DNA of 8,761 nucleotides from JBDTLH01 sp039934875 (GCA_039934875.1 JBDTLH010000123.1:1-8761); one strand, 5' to 3'. Shown: positions 1 through 6,376, numbered from the stretch's first letter. The notes: generated from the letters alone by a model not told the origin. Numbers and translations: made by a program.

Positions 1-435
1 CTAAAAGAGGTAGAAGCGGCAGAGCCGGAGTTTTTGTCCCCGCACGCATATCTCGCGGACATTTACCGGATGCGGGGAGAATTTCGGGAGTATTTGAGAG
101 AGTCGAGGATCGCGGCGCAATTGCGACATGATGAGCGGCTCTTGTCCGTGGTGCGGGCGGGTGAGCAAGGTTTGCAGGCGGGCGGCACAGCGGGGATGTA
201 TGAAGCCATGCTGCGACGGCAAAAGGAGCTGCACAGCGCGGGTGATGAGAGGGTATATGCGCTGGCGCGAACCAGCGCGCTGGCCGGGCGCAAGGCAGAG
301 GCGCTCGACTATCTCCGCCAAGCCTATGAGCGGCGTGAACCGATGATGACGGGCTTGCTGGTTGACTCGGCATTTCGTGAATTGCGGAAGGAGCCTGAGT
401 TTCAACGTTTGGTGGCAAAGGTCGGGTTGGGGTAG
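1..435 (+). CDS. C-terminal part of a TPR-type protein (5' end outside window)
   Basis: The frame is open from base 1 with no stop, so this is the last 144 codons of a longer gene. A TTG at 34 could be called a start, but the codons before it continue the same helical pattern. Two helix-turn-helix stretches look like degenerate TPR units: one around SPHAYLADIYRMRGEF and one around RVYALARTSALAGRKAEAL. The end, with LVDSAFRELRKEPEFQRLV followed by AKVGLG, resembles the tail found after TPR arrays in many acidobacterial winged-helix regulators and Ser/Thr kinases (recalled family pattern, not searched). The N-terminal effector domain that would define its role is not visible. It is likely a protein-interaction scaffold. 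It is transcribed towards the convergent pigment operon, with the repeat-rich gap between. The stop is TAG at 433-435. Confidence 0.72.
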   Translation, partial: LKEVEAAEPEFLSPHAYLADIYRMRGEFREYLRESRIAAQLRHDERLLSVVRAGEQGLQAGGTAGMYEAMLRRQKELHSAGDERVYALARTSALAGRKAEALDYLRQAYERREPMMTGLLVDSAFRELRKEPEFQRLVAKVGLG

Positions 436-525
436 GGCGACGTGAGCGGAGTTATTGGCGAGACGGCCTGTAGCAGATAACAAGTAGCTTAGGGAACTCC
501 GATTAAGTTGGCCAGTATCCCCAGC

Positions 526-658
526 GGCTAAACAGGTTGCGAAAAAAGTCACATTTGTGTACCTCAGCCGCTAAAGCGGCCGAGCATTTCTATCCCTTAC
601 CCCCGGCTAAAGCCGGGAGTCTACCCAAAACCGGTGTTTTTCCGCAGCCTGTAAAGCC
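526..658. repeat. Long imperfect inverted repeat, arms about 22 bp
   Basis: The left arm at 526-547 reads GGCTAAACAGGTTGCG and then a run of A. The right arm at 637-658, read on the other strand, gives GGCTTTACAGGCTGCG and then GGAAAAA-like sequence. By hand count 18 of 22 positions match. The arms are separated by 89 bp that contain two smaller perfect hairpins. This could be two oppositely oriented copies of a dispersed intergenic repeat, or the ends of a non-coding miniature element. No target-site duplication was recognised. Confidence 0.55.
565..632. repeat. Two-hairpin palindromic repeat, unit 1
   Basis: The first hairpin is GCCGC-TAAA-GCGGC at 567-580. The second is CCCGGC-TAAA-GCCGGG at 602-617. 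Both stems are perfect and share the same TAAA loop. The unit ends with GTCTACCCAAAAC (619-631). The layout recalls REP/BIME-type intergenic elements. The CTAAAG core is a pattern I associate with acidobacterial intergenic DNA, but its copy number cannot be judged from this window. Confidence 0.65.
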
Positions 659-715
659 GCCCCTAATGTTTCAGTGACTTATCCCCCGGCGTGAAGCTGG
701 GGGTCTACGCAAAAC
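645..715. repeat. Two-hairpin palindromic repeat, unit 2 (diverged copy)
   Basis: This repeats the order of unit 1 about 80-84 bp downstream. A decayed first hairpin (CAGCCTGTAAAGCCGC, 645-660) is followed by a strong second stem, CCCCCGGC-GTGAA-GCTGGGGG at 683-703. That stem has 8 pairs with one G-U. The unit then has GTCTACGCAAAAC (703-715), which matches the end of unit 1 at 12 of 13 bases. The first palindrome has lost symmetry while the second keeps its pairing with a different loop, which suggests independent drift after duplication. Confidence 0.6.
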
Positions 716-755
716 GTTCATTGCATATAAGTTCATCAGAGTCCCCTTGGATCAA

Positions 756-776
756 TGATTATCTTTCGAATAATCA
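756..776 (-). terminator. AT-rich hairpin after the pigment operon, possible weak terminator
   Basis: TGATTAT and ATAATCA form a perfect 7-bp stem around a 7-base loop, 31-51 nt past the glycosyltransferase stop codon. The stem is AT-rich and has no T-run after it on the minus strand, so it is not a textbook intrinsic terminator. It may be an RNA-processing or stability structure. The GC-rich hairpins further downstream (683-703 and 602-617) could also stop transcription coming from the operon. Confidence 0.3.
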
Positions 777-806
777 CGTCATCTTCCGCTGTATGGTTGA
801 CGGGAT

Positions 807-1916
807 TTAGCCGAGAGCGGAGTAGGAGCGGTCGCGCCAGGAGACACGTTGGCCCGCAAGCGACATGAGTAAGGCCTGCCATTCAAGTAAGAGCAATAAG
901 AGCACGCTGAGAGGATGAAGCAAGGTCCCGATCCAGCTCTGTCGAAAGCGAAGAGTACAGAGCAGGCGAGTGACGAGAGCGAGCGCCGCCGAGAGAAGAA
1001 ACAGTTTGGAATACCAGAGCAGGGCAAACGGAATTACTTGTCCACAGAGCAGCAGAAGTGTGAAGGGAAAAATCGCACCCGGGGACGCCATGCCTTCGCT
1101 GGCGTTCTTGAGCAGTCCACACCAGGTCTGCGCTGCGCCGTGATACATGCGGCATTTGGCAAGGTCCGTGGCAGGGAAGAGATCGGTGCGGAATCCGGCG
1201 CGGCGGAAGACGCGGGGCAGGGTGATGCCGTCGTGACGAGAGGCGGCGATGGCGGCGTGTCCGTGGCAGGCGAAATACGGAGCGCGGCGAGCGAGCATAA
1301 GCTGTCCGCAACCCGCGGCGAAGGCAGGATGGGTAGTGATGCGCATGAATAGAATCGGAAGATAGCCCAGCAGCACAAAGTGAATGAGCGGCAGGAGCAG
1401 GCGTTCGAGGAATGTGCCGGTCTGCTGATGGGGAAAGCCGCTGGCACAAGCTGAGCGCGAGGAGAGGAGAAAATCGTGGGCGTGGCGGATGCAGTCAGGA
1501 GCGAGGCGCACGTCGGCGTCCACCCAGCAAAGTGTTTTGCAGGTCGCGTGTTGCGCCAGCGTCCAGCAGGCGTGCTGCTTGCCATTCCACCCCTCTGGCA
1601 AGGGCGGCGCGAAGATGAGCCGGAGGGAATGAGATGAGGTGTTGCCGGCCATCAGGCGACGCACAATGGCTGCGGTTGCATCGGTGGAGTGGTCGTCGCA
1701 AACGATGATCTGCAATCGGACATCGTGCTGCGCGAAGAGCGATTCGAGTAGTGGGGCGATGTTGGATTCTTCGTTGCGGGCGGGGATGAGCAGGGAAACA
1801 GAGGGTACTTGCCGCGTAGCAGAGCGAATTGCCGGGCGAAATAAAAACAGATTCACACAGATTAGTACGAACGGGATAGCAGCGCAGATCAAGCAGAAGA
1901 TGGCGAGCGCATGCAT
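807..1916 (-). CDS. crtQ: CrtQ-like membrane glycosyltransferase (GT2) of carotenoid glycosylation
   Basis: This is likely an inner-membrane family-2 glycosyltransferase that adds a sugar to an oxidised C30 carotenoid. Numbered from the ATG at 1916 (369 aa), an N-terminal membrane segment spans about 3-26. The GT2 nucleotide-sugar site shows PARNEE (45-50) and the acidic pair in CDDHSTD (74-75). The metal-binding DxD is in WVDADV (133-135). WNGKQHAC (110-117), RMYHGAAQTWCGLL near 257-269 and the ending VSWRDRSYS resemble the staphylococcal diaponeurosporenoate glycosyltransferase CrtQ as I recall it. Further hydrophobic segments lie near 170-191, 284-321 and 332-351. Length matches CrtQ (about 375 aa). 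The upstream stop and this ATG overlap as TGATG. A GTG one codon earlier (1919) is the alternative start. It is the last gene of the operon. Hopanoid- or lipid-directed GT2 enzymes are the main alternative, but the neighbours favour carotenoid. Confidence 0.82.
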   Translation of the reverse strand: MHALAIFCLICAAIPFVLICVNLFLFRPAIRSATRQVPSVSLLIPARNEESNIAPLLESLFAQHDVRLQIIVCDDHSTDATAAIVRRLMAGNTSSHSLRLIFAPPLPEGWNGKQHACWTLAQHATCKTLCWVDADVRLAPDCIRHAHDFLLSSRSACASGFPHQQTGTFLERLLLPLIHFVLLGYLPILFMRITTHPAFAAGCGQLMLARRAPYFACHGHAAIAASRHDGITLPRVFRRAGFRTDLFPATDLAKCRMYHGAAQTWCGLLKNASEGMASPGAIFPFTLLLLCGQVIPFALLWYSKLFLLSAALALVTRLLCTLRFRQSWIGTLLHPLSVLLLLLLEWQALLMSLAGQRVSWRDRSYSALG

Positions 1917-2716
1917 CACTCGGTGTTGCCGGTCTGGCCAGCTTTGCGCCCGTGAATGGCGGCGTGCTCGGGGGTAAAGCGGGCGCCGGTGAAGTGCGCG
2001 CTCAGCTCACGGTAGCAGTCGTAGATGCCGCCCACACCCGCCCTTCCCGACAAGATGCTGAGATAGGAATCAACATTCCGGGTAATCGCGGAGCAGGTAA
2101 CGAACTCCAACTCGCGAGCGAGCGCGGCGGTAAGAGCGGTCTTATCGGAATGCGGCGGGAGGGGCGGGCCGAAGCGGGCGAGCACTTCGGGCTTGCTCTC
2201 CTCAAAGAAGGTGTAGTCCAGGGCGAGTGGAATGGAGGGCGCATGGAGATGCGAGACGCCAGACATGATCTTGAGGGGCCGCTGGCGAACGTCAGTGAAC
2301 ATTCCCTGCGCTGTGATCCACAGGCACGCACTCGGGTCCCGCAGAATGGCGTTGGTGACTGCAAGAAACCGGCGCGCGCCTGCGATAGAATTTTTCTTCA
2401 CCGGAAACACTCCGAGCTTGCGAAAAAACTTATAGTGCTCCATGGCGTCAGCATCCATCGGGGCATAATGGTTGCGTCCCGGCATAAGGCGCGTGCCGAT
2501 CTCCCAACAAATGATGGGATCCCACCAGGAGGGATGATTGAGGTAGATGATGATCGGTCCGGAAGTTTGCAGGTGCTCGCTGCCCGAGACCAGCAGCCGG
2601 TGCATGCGGCGGCGGAAGAAGAAATCGCAGTAAAGAAGAAAGAGGCGAAGCAGCGGCTTCGAGATTCGCGGCGCCTCAGCTCTGGCTCTGGTGGCGGGGT
2701 CAGAGAGCGGCAACAT
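1916..2716 (-). CDS. PlsC-type acyltransferase (LPLAT family), probable carotenoid-glycoside acyltransferase
   Basis: This 266-aa protein belongs to the glycerolipid acyltransferase family related to PlsC. The catalytic HX4D motif is NHPSWWDP, with His61 and Asp66. FRKLGVFPV (98-106) corresponds to the second family block. WITAQGMFTDVRQRPL (133-148) corresponds to the acyl-acceptor block usually written as EGTRS, here in an xQG form. A hydrophobic stretch near 22-34 could anchor it to the membrane. In staphyloxanthin synthesis the final step, esterifying the sugar with a fatty acid, is done by CrtO, a smaller integral membrane protein of a different type. The position here, between the oxidases and the glycosyltransferase, suggests this enzyme does that job. 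General phospholipid acylation cannot be excluded. The start overlaps the upstream gene by 17 nt and is supported by a GTGGAG ribosome site 7 nt before the ATG. Confidence 0.82.
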   Translation of the reverse strand: MLPLSDPATRARAEAPRISKPLLRLFLLYCDFFFRRRMHRLLVSGSEHLQTSGPIIIYLNHPSWWDPIICWEIGTRLMPGRNHYAPMDADAMEHYKFFRKLGVFPVKKNSIAGARRFLAVTNAILRDPSACLWITAQGMFTDVRQRPLKIMSGVSHLHAPSIPLALDYTFFEESKPEVLARFGPPLPPHSDKTALTAALARELEFVTCSAITRNVDSYLSILSGRAGVGGIYDCYRELSAHFTGARFTPEHAAIHGRKAGQTGNTE

Positions 2717-4280
2717 TGGATTTCTCCACTACTCCGGAGTTATCGAGTGCGTCGGCGGCGATCCATCCGGACATAAGGACCATCGGCATGCCGGGGCCGG
2801 GATGCGCCGCGCCGCCGGCGAGAAAGAGGTTTTTCAGGTCGGGGCTGACGTTGGACGGCTTGAAGCCACCCTGTAATTTACCGTGCGAGGCGATTCCGTA
2901 AATCGCTCCATTGAGCACACGATAGCGATCATGGATGTCCTGGGGTGTGAGGTGCGCCTCGAACTTGATATGGCGGCGAATGTCTTTCAGGCCGGCGTTG
3001 CGCTCCAACTTATCGAGAATGACCTCGCGGTAGGCGGGCAGCATCTTCTTCCAGTCGTGATGCGGGCGCAGGTAAGGGGTGTGGACCAATATGTAAAGGG
3101 CTTCGCCGTCCGGTGGGGCGACTGCGGATTCGGTTGCGGCGGGCGCGCAGAGATAACAGGTTGGATCAGGAGCAGGCTCGCCCTTGCGATAGATGAAGTC
3201 AAATTCTTCTTCGGGAGTATGCGAGAAGACGAAGTTGTGGTGCAGCAGTTGAGGGTAGCGGCGATCGAGTCCCAGGTAGAGCACCACGCCTGAACAGGAT
3301 GGCTCATATTTGCGGCGCGATGCAAAGTTTTCAGCCGCCGCCGTCCCCGGCAGTAGTTCGCGATGAGTGCGCACCGCATCTGCATTAGAGATGACAGCGG
3401 CCACAGCAACCTGCTCGCCAGAATGCAGCGCGATGGCAGCCGCTTTGCCGTCGCGGCTGATAATGCGGTCCACCTTGGCATTGGCGCGATAAGTCACGCC
3501 GAGTTCCTCGCCCAGTTTGCGCAGCGCTTGCGGCACGGCGCGAGTACCGCCCAAGGGATACCAGATGCCCTCTTCCATCTGCATCGCGCCAATGGCACAG
3601 AGGATGGCGGGAGATTGATCGGGGGCAGACCCAACATATTGCACGAAGTGTTCGAGCATCTGGGCTGCGCGACGATCTGACACGTGCTTTTGGATGACGC
3701 CGGAGACGCTGCTGCCGAGGCGCATATTCAGCACGTCGCGCAGGGTGTTCAAGTTGAAGCTACCCTTGAGGTCGAGAGTGTCTAACATGCCGCCAACCGG
3801 GCGCCAGAAGAAGAAATCATTGGAGATGCGATGTAACTGGCGCGAGACCTCCAGGAATTTTCGATAGCCTTCGCCGTTGCCCGGCGCGATTGTTTCGATC
3901 TGTGCAGCGGTCGCCGCTTCATCTTTGGCGAGCTCGAGTACTACGCCGTCCTCGTAAAAGCAGCGCCACTGCGGTTCAAGCGGGAGCAGATCGAGATAGT
4001 CTTCGAGGCGGCGTCCGGCTTCGCTGAAGATCTTGCGCAGGACTTTGGGCTGAATCAAAATTGTCGGTCCCATGTCGAAGCGATATCCATGAGCGGTAAG
4101 TTGCGCCGCCTTGCCGCCGGTCCAGCTATTCGCCTCAAATACAGTGACCTGGTAGCCGCGAGCCGCGAGCACGCAAGCGGAAGCTAGACCCGCGAGACCG
4201 GCGCCGATGATGGCTATGAGCTGCTTATGCTGAGGATTTCTGGTTTCAAGCAGCTGCGCGGATGTTCCGGCCTGGGTCAT
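2700..4280 (-). CDS. CrtN/CrtP-family FAD-dependent carotenoid oxidoreductase (second paralogue)
   Basis: This 526-aa flavoprotein belongs to the phytoene-desaturase superfamily. The N-terminal dinucleotide fold shows GAGLAG (26-31), the ribose-binding acid at Glu49 (TVFEA), GGK (55-57) and FDMGPT (68-73). The C-terminal FAD signature is NLFLAGGAAHPGPGMPMVL from about 484. The family consensus at that site is a THPG-type motif. Here the Thr is Ala, and the following segment reads MSGWIAADAL instead of the ESA-type helix of the neighbouring paralogue. That divergence fits a different reaction, such as oxidation of the terminal methyl group (CrtP/CrtNb role) or a later desaturation, but sequence alone does not decide. 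Its ATG overlaps the upstream stop as ATGA (4 nt), and only a weak AGG lies 6 nt before it, so translational coupling is likely. HpnE-type squalene enzymes are less likely given the length (about 420 aa usual). Confidence 0.85.
   Translation of the reverse strand: MTQAGTSAQLLETRNPQHKQLIAIIGAGLAGLASACVLAARGYQVTVFEANSWTGGKAAQLTAHGYRFDMGPTILIQPKVLRKIFSEAGRRLEDYLDLLPLEPQWRCFYEDGVVLELAKDEAATAAQIETIAPGNGEGYRKFLEVSRQLHRISNDFFFWRPVGGMLDTLDLKGSFNLNTLRDVLNMRLGSSVSGVIQKHVSDRRAAQMLEHFVQYVGSAPDQSPAILCAIGAMQMEEGIWYPLGGTRAVPQALRKLGEELGVTYRANAKVDRIISRDGKAAAIALHSGEQVAVAAVISNADAVRTHRELLPGTAAAENFASRRKYEPSCSGVVLYLGLDRRYPQLLHHNFVFSHTPEEEFDFIYRKGEPAPDPTCYLCAPAATESAVAPPDGEALYILVHTPYLRPHHDWKKMLPAYREVILDKLERNAGLKDIRRHIKFEAHLTPQDIHDRYRVLNGAIYGIASHGKLQGGFKPSNVSPDLKNLFLAGGAAHPGPGMPMVLMSGWIAADALDNSGVVEKSNVAAL
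2724..2729 (-). promoter_or_regulatory. Ribosome binding site of the acyltransferase gene
   Basis: GTGGAG on the minus strand sits 7 nt before the ATG at 2716, inside the end of the upstream oxidase gene. It is the clearest Shine-Dalgarno of the four enzyme genes. It fixes this start and the 17-nt overlap. Confidence 0.6.
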
Positions 4281-5866
4281 GCAACGCCTGTGTAGGAGGT
4301 GGAAAATGCCTGATCGTTATCGTTGTGGCGAACCGCCTTGGGCAATTTTACTCCCAAGTCTTGCAGCAGCAGGCGGGATGAGATGCGCGCGGATTCGAAG
4401 ATAACGGGCAGCCCACTGCCCGGATGGGTGCCTCCTCCCACCAGATAGACTCCCCGCACATCGTCGAAGCGGTTGGGCGGACGCAGATGCAGCATTTGGT
4501 CCAAGCTATGCGCCAACGAAAACGTCGCGCCCTTGTGGATTGCATAGTTGCGCGCCCAATCGTCCGGCGTAGTGATCTGCTCGAAACGAATGCGCTTGCG
4601 CACATCGTTTATCCCAATCTTCGGCAGCTGATCGAGCACCCGCTCACGGAACGCGCTCTTTGCTGTCTTCCAATTCACATTCGCATGCTGGTGCGTCACC
4701 GGGGCCAGCACATACAGCGTGCTCTTGCCCTTGGGCGCAAGTGTCGCATCGGTGACCGATGCATTCTGAACATAAAACGAGGGATCGTCGGACAGAACAT
4801 GGTCCTGCTCGATGTCGCGCAGGTTTTTCTGGTAATCGTTGGCGGTATAGATGTTGTGGTGGGGAATATCGTAGGCGCCGTCGATTCCCAGGTAGAGCAT
4901 GAAGGTCGAACAAGAGAACTTCTTGCGCTCGATGCGGGCATCGGTCCAGCGGCGGCGGGAGGAAGTGGGCAGCAGGCTGCGCATGGCATGAGCAAAATCT
5001 GCGTTGATGACCACCTTATCTGCCACATAACGGTGTTCCGCGGTGTGCACGGCACTGACTCTGCCCCGCGCGACATCGATTCCGGTCACCTCTTCGGAGA
5101 GGCGTATGTCTACGCCGATGGAAATCGCGACCCGCGCCAGCATCTCCATGACCGCGCTGCACCCCCCTATGGGATGAAAAACCCCATGCTCGTACTCGAG
5201 AAAAGAAAGGATAGAGAAGAGGCTGGGACATCGAAACGGCGACATCCCCAAATACTTCGATTGAAACGAGAATGCCAAGCGCAGGCGGGGGTCCTGAAAA
5301 TACTGCTGCAACTCTTCATCCAGGGAGCGCCAGGGATGCAGTTGCGAGAGCGAGCGCAGCAGCGGCAGGGAGATCAGGTCGGTCCAACCGTTGAAGGCGG
5401 TAGAGAGAATCGGACTAAAACTTTCCAGCTTTCGTTTATTGTCTTTGTAGAAATTTCGAAAGCCGTCGGCGTCGGCCGGATTGCGGGTGAGTGCGAGAAT
5501 CGCAGTCTCCATGCGCTTCAGGTCAGGGGTAGCCGACAACTCACCGCCGGAACCGAAGACCAGGCGGTACTGCGGGTCGAGCTTCCTCATCTCGATTTCG
5601 CGATCAAGGCAAAAGCCGCCGGCCGCCAATATCTCCCGGAGCACCTTGGGGTAGAGAAAGAAAGTAGGCCCGGTATCGAAGCGAAAGCCCTCGGCTTCTA
5701 TGGCTGCGGTCCTTCCACCAACCCGACTGGCGCGCTCCAGAATGGTGACGTCAAGGCCGGCAGCGGCCAAGAGGATCGACGCTGCCAGCCCTCCTGGACC
5801 CGCCCCTATGACGATAATCTGCTTTGCATTACTAGGCGGCACGCTTGCTCTGTGCGTCGGAGCCAT
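4277..5866 (-). CDS. crtN: CrtI/CrtN-family carotenoid desaturase (first paralogue)
   Basis: This 529-aa FAD-dependent desaturase probably introduces conjugated double bonds into a C30 (squalene or dehydrosqualene) or C40 precursor at the membrane. GAGPGG (21-26), Glu44 in TILERA, GGRT (50-53) and FDTGPT (63-68) form the FAD-binding region. The C-terminus carries the canonical GVYLVGGGTHPGSGLPV signature from 472, followed by IFESARISSRLL. Length is slightly above CrtI or CrtN (about 490-510). A C30 role is inferred from the CrtQ-like gene, a second CrtN-type paralogue and an acyltransferase in the same operon; a C40 role remains possible. The gene symbol is provisional because the two paralogues may split desaturase and oxidase roles either way. 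The ATG at 5866 overlaps the preceding small gene by 35 nt and has no good ribosome site. A GTG at 5842 (Val9) would still leave the FAD fold intact. Confidence 0.87.
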   Translation of the reverse strand: MAPTHRASVPPSNAKQIIVIGAGPGGLAASILLAAAGLDVTILERASRVGGRTAAIEAEGFRFDTGPTFFLYPKVLREILAAGGFCLDREIEMRKLDPQYRLVFGSGGELSATPDLKRMETAILALTRNPADADGFRNFYKDNKRKLESFSPILSTAFNGWTDLISLPLLRSLSQLHPWRSLDEELQQYFQDPRLRLAFSFQSKYLGMSPFRCPSLFSILSFLEYEHGVFHPIGGCSAVMEMLARVAISIGVDIRLSEEVTGIDVARGRVSAVHTAEHRYVADKVVINADFAHAMRSLLPTSSRRRWTDARIERKKFSCSTFMLYLGIDGAYDIPHHNIYTANDYQKNLRDIEQDHVLSDDPSFYVQNASVTDATLAPKGKSTLYVLAPVTHQHANVNWKTAKSAFRERVLDQLPKIGINDVRKRIRFEQITTPDDWARNYAIHKGATFSLAHSLDQMLHLRPPNRFDDVRGVYLVGGGTHPGSGLPVIFESARISSRLLLQDLGVKLPKAVRHNDNDQAFSTSYTGVA

Positions 5867-6098
5867 GCTGCTTGACCAGCTTGTTATATTCCCCCAGAAT
5901 CAGGAACGGGGCAGCCCACTGCCCGATAAACAACGCATTCTCCCCTTTGCCCATTGCCTTCAAAACCAGTGAAATTGCCATAGATCCCAATGCACATCCC
6001 AGGAAAACTGAAGAGGGCACTTTGGCAGTGCGCCGCTCGATGGAAGCGGTGAAATAATCTTCGTGCGCTTCGCCCGCATAAACTCGTGAAGTTGCCAT
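5832..6098 (-). CDS. Small two-helix membrane protein heading the carotenoid operon
   Basis: This is a protein of 88 aa that I do not recognise as a named family. An acidic and aromatic N-terminal part (AHEDYFTASIERRTAKV, 11-27) leads into a hydrophobic segment at about 28-48. A short loop containing GKGEN follows, then a second hydrophobic segment at about 55-70 and a basic tail. It looks like a membrane hairpin with both ends on the same side. The ATG at 6098 is chosen because GGAGG lies 8 nt before it. Two upstream in-frame ATGs at 6125 and 6113 lack such a site. It is the first gene of the run and overlaps the desaturase start by 35 nt, which suggests co-expression. It could be a membrane platform or accessory subunit for the pigment enzymes, or a stress protein that shares their promoter. 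Both are guesses from position only. Confidence 0.68.
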   Translation of the reverse strand: MATSRVYAGEAHEDYFTASIERRTAKVPSSVFLGCALGSMAISLVLKAMGKGENALFIGQWAAPFLILGEYNKLVKQHGSDAQSKRAA

Positions 6099-6106
6099 TT
6101 GTAATG

Positions 6107-6111
6107 CCTCC
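6107..6111 (-). promoter_or_regulatory. Strong ribosome binding site deciding the small-gene start
   Basis: GGAGG on the minus strand is spaced 8 nt from the ATG at 6098. It overlaps the upstream in-frame ATG at 6113, which argues that the first two ATGs are not used and that the protein has 88 rather than 97 residues. Confidence 0.65.
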
Positions 6112-6136
6112 ATGCCTAGAGACATAGGATGAGATT

Positions 6137-6164
6137 GTTCACCGGCGGGCAGTGTGCCGTGAAC
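6137..6164. promoter_or_regulatory. Inverted repeat upstream of the carotenoid operon (possible operator or leader hairpin)
   Basis: GTTCA...TGAAC (5 bp) and CGGC...GCCG (4 bp) pair in register apart from one bulged C, around a 9-base loop. The element lies 39-66 bases upstream of the small-gene start. It could be bound by a regulator or fold in the 5' untranslated RNA. No consensus promoter was found that would tell which. Confidence 0.4.
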
Positions 6165-6166
6165 AT

Positions 6167-6189
6167 TTGTTTCGACGGTATCAAAACAA
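6167..6189. promoter_or_regulatory. Operator-like dyad in the divergent promoter region
   Basis: The arms TTGTTTCGA and TCAAAACAA are reverse complements at 8 of 9 positions around a 5-base centre (CGGTA). The size and near-perfect symmetry suit a homodimeric helix-turn-helix regulator. The dyad sits 69-91 nt before the small-gene start, close to where the minus-strand promoter should be, and about 190 nt before the FN3 gene. The regulator is unknown and not encoded in the window. Confidence 0.45.
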
Positions 6190-6376
6190 GTCTTACAAAA
6201 TGTTGCTCATTCTGAAATTAATGCGGGTCCTTGGATTCACCTGTTGCGAGCTGACCGGCTGGGCGCCAATGCAAGTGGAAGAAAAGAGACCGGCTTCATG
6301 CCGCGGATGGTGCGGAGAGACTGTGATCAAATTTTCGGCGGGCATTGGATAGTGGGATAGCATTTGTGGTGTGAAT

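Larger units (their letters stand above)
436..806. other. Gene-free convergent intergenic region with palindromic repeats
   Basis: This stretch of 371 bases lies between the stop of the TPR-type gene and the stop of the glycosyltransferase gene, which face each other. I see no convincing coding frame. The open minus-strand frame covering 1-552 is a shadow of the TPR gene. The central part (522-715) consists of palindromes with GCTAAAGC-like cores, described separately. The part at 716-806 is more AT-rich and holds one small hairpin. Confidence 0.8.

Noticed and set aside
1..552. Minus-strand open frame of 183 codons at the left edge
   Set aside because: It is a shadow of the TPR gene, continuing into the repeat region, with no domain signal.
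522..715. CRISPR-like array
   Set aside because: The repeats are palindromic units with diverged sequence and no regular unique spacers, and there are no cas genes.
1952..2776. Plus-strand open frame of 274 codons
   Set aside because: It is antisense to the acyltransferase, which has the HX4D motif and a ribosome site.
4291..4405. Plus-strand GGAGG followed by ATG at 4305 and a frame of about 33 codons
   Set aside because: The ribosome site and spacing look good, but it sits inside the coding region at the junction of two oxidase genes, with no promoter or protein-like pattern. Probably chance.
4424..5875. Open frame of 483 codons on the plus strand
   Set aside because: It lies antisense to the desaturase gene, whose frame carries clear FAD motifs. 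The antisense translation has no recognisable domain and is the kind of long shadow common in high-GC genes.
6152..6352. Plus-strand frame of 66 codons in the divergent intergenic region
   Set aside because: It has a GTG start inside a dyad, no ribosome site and no recognisable pattern.
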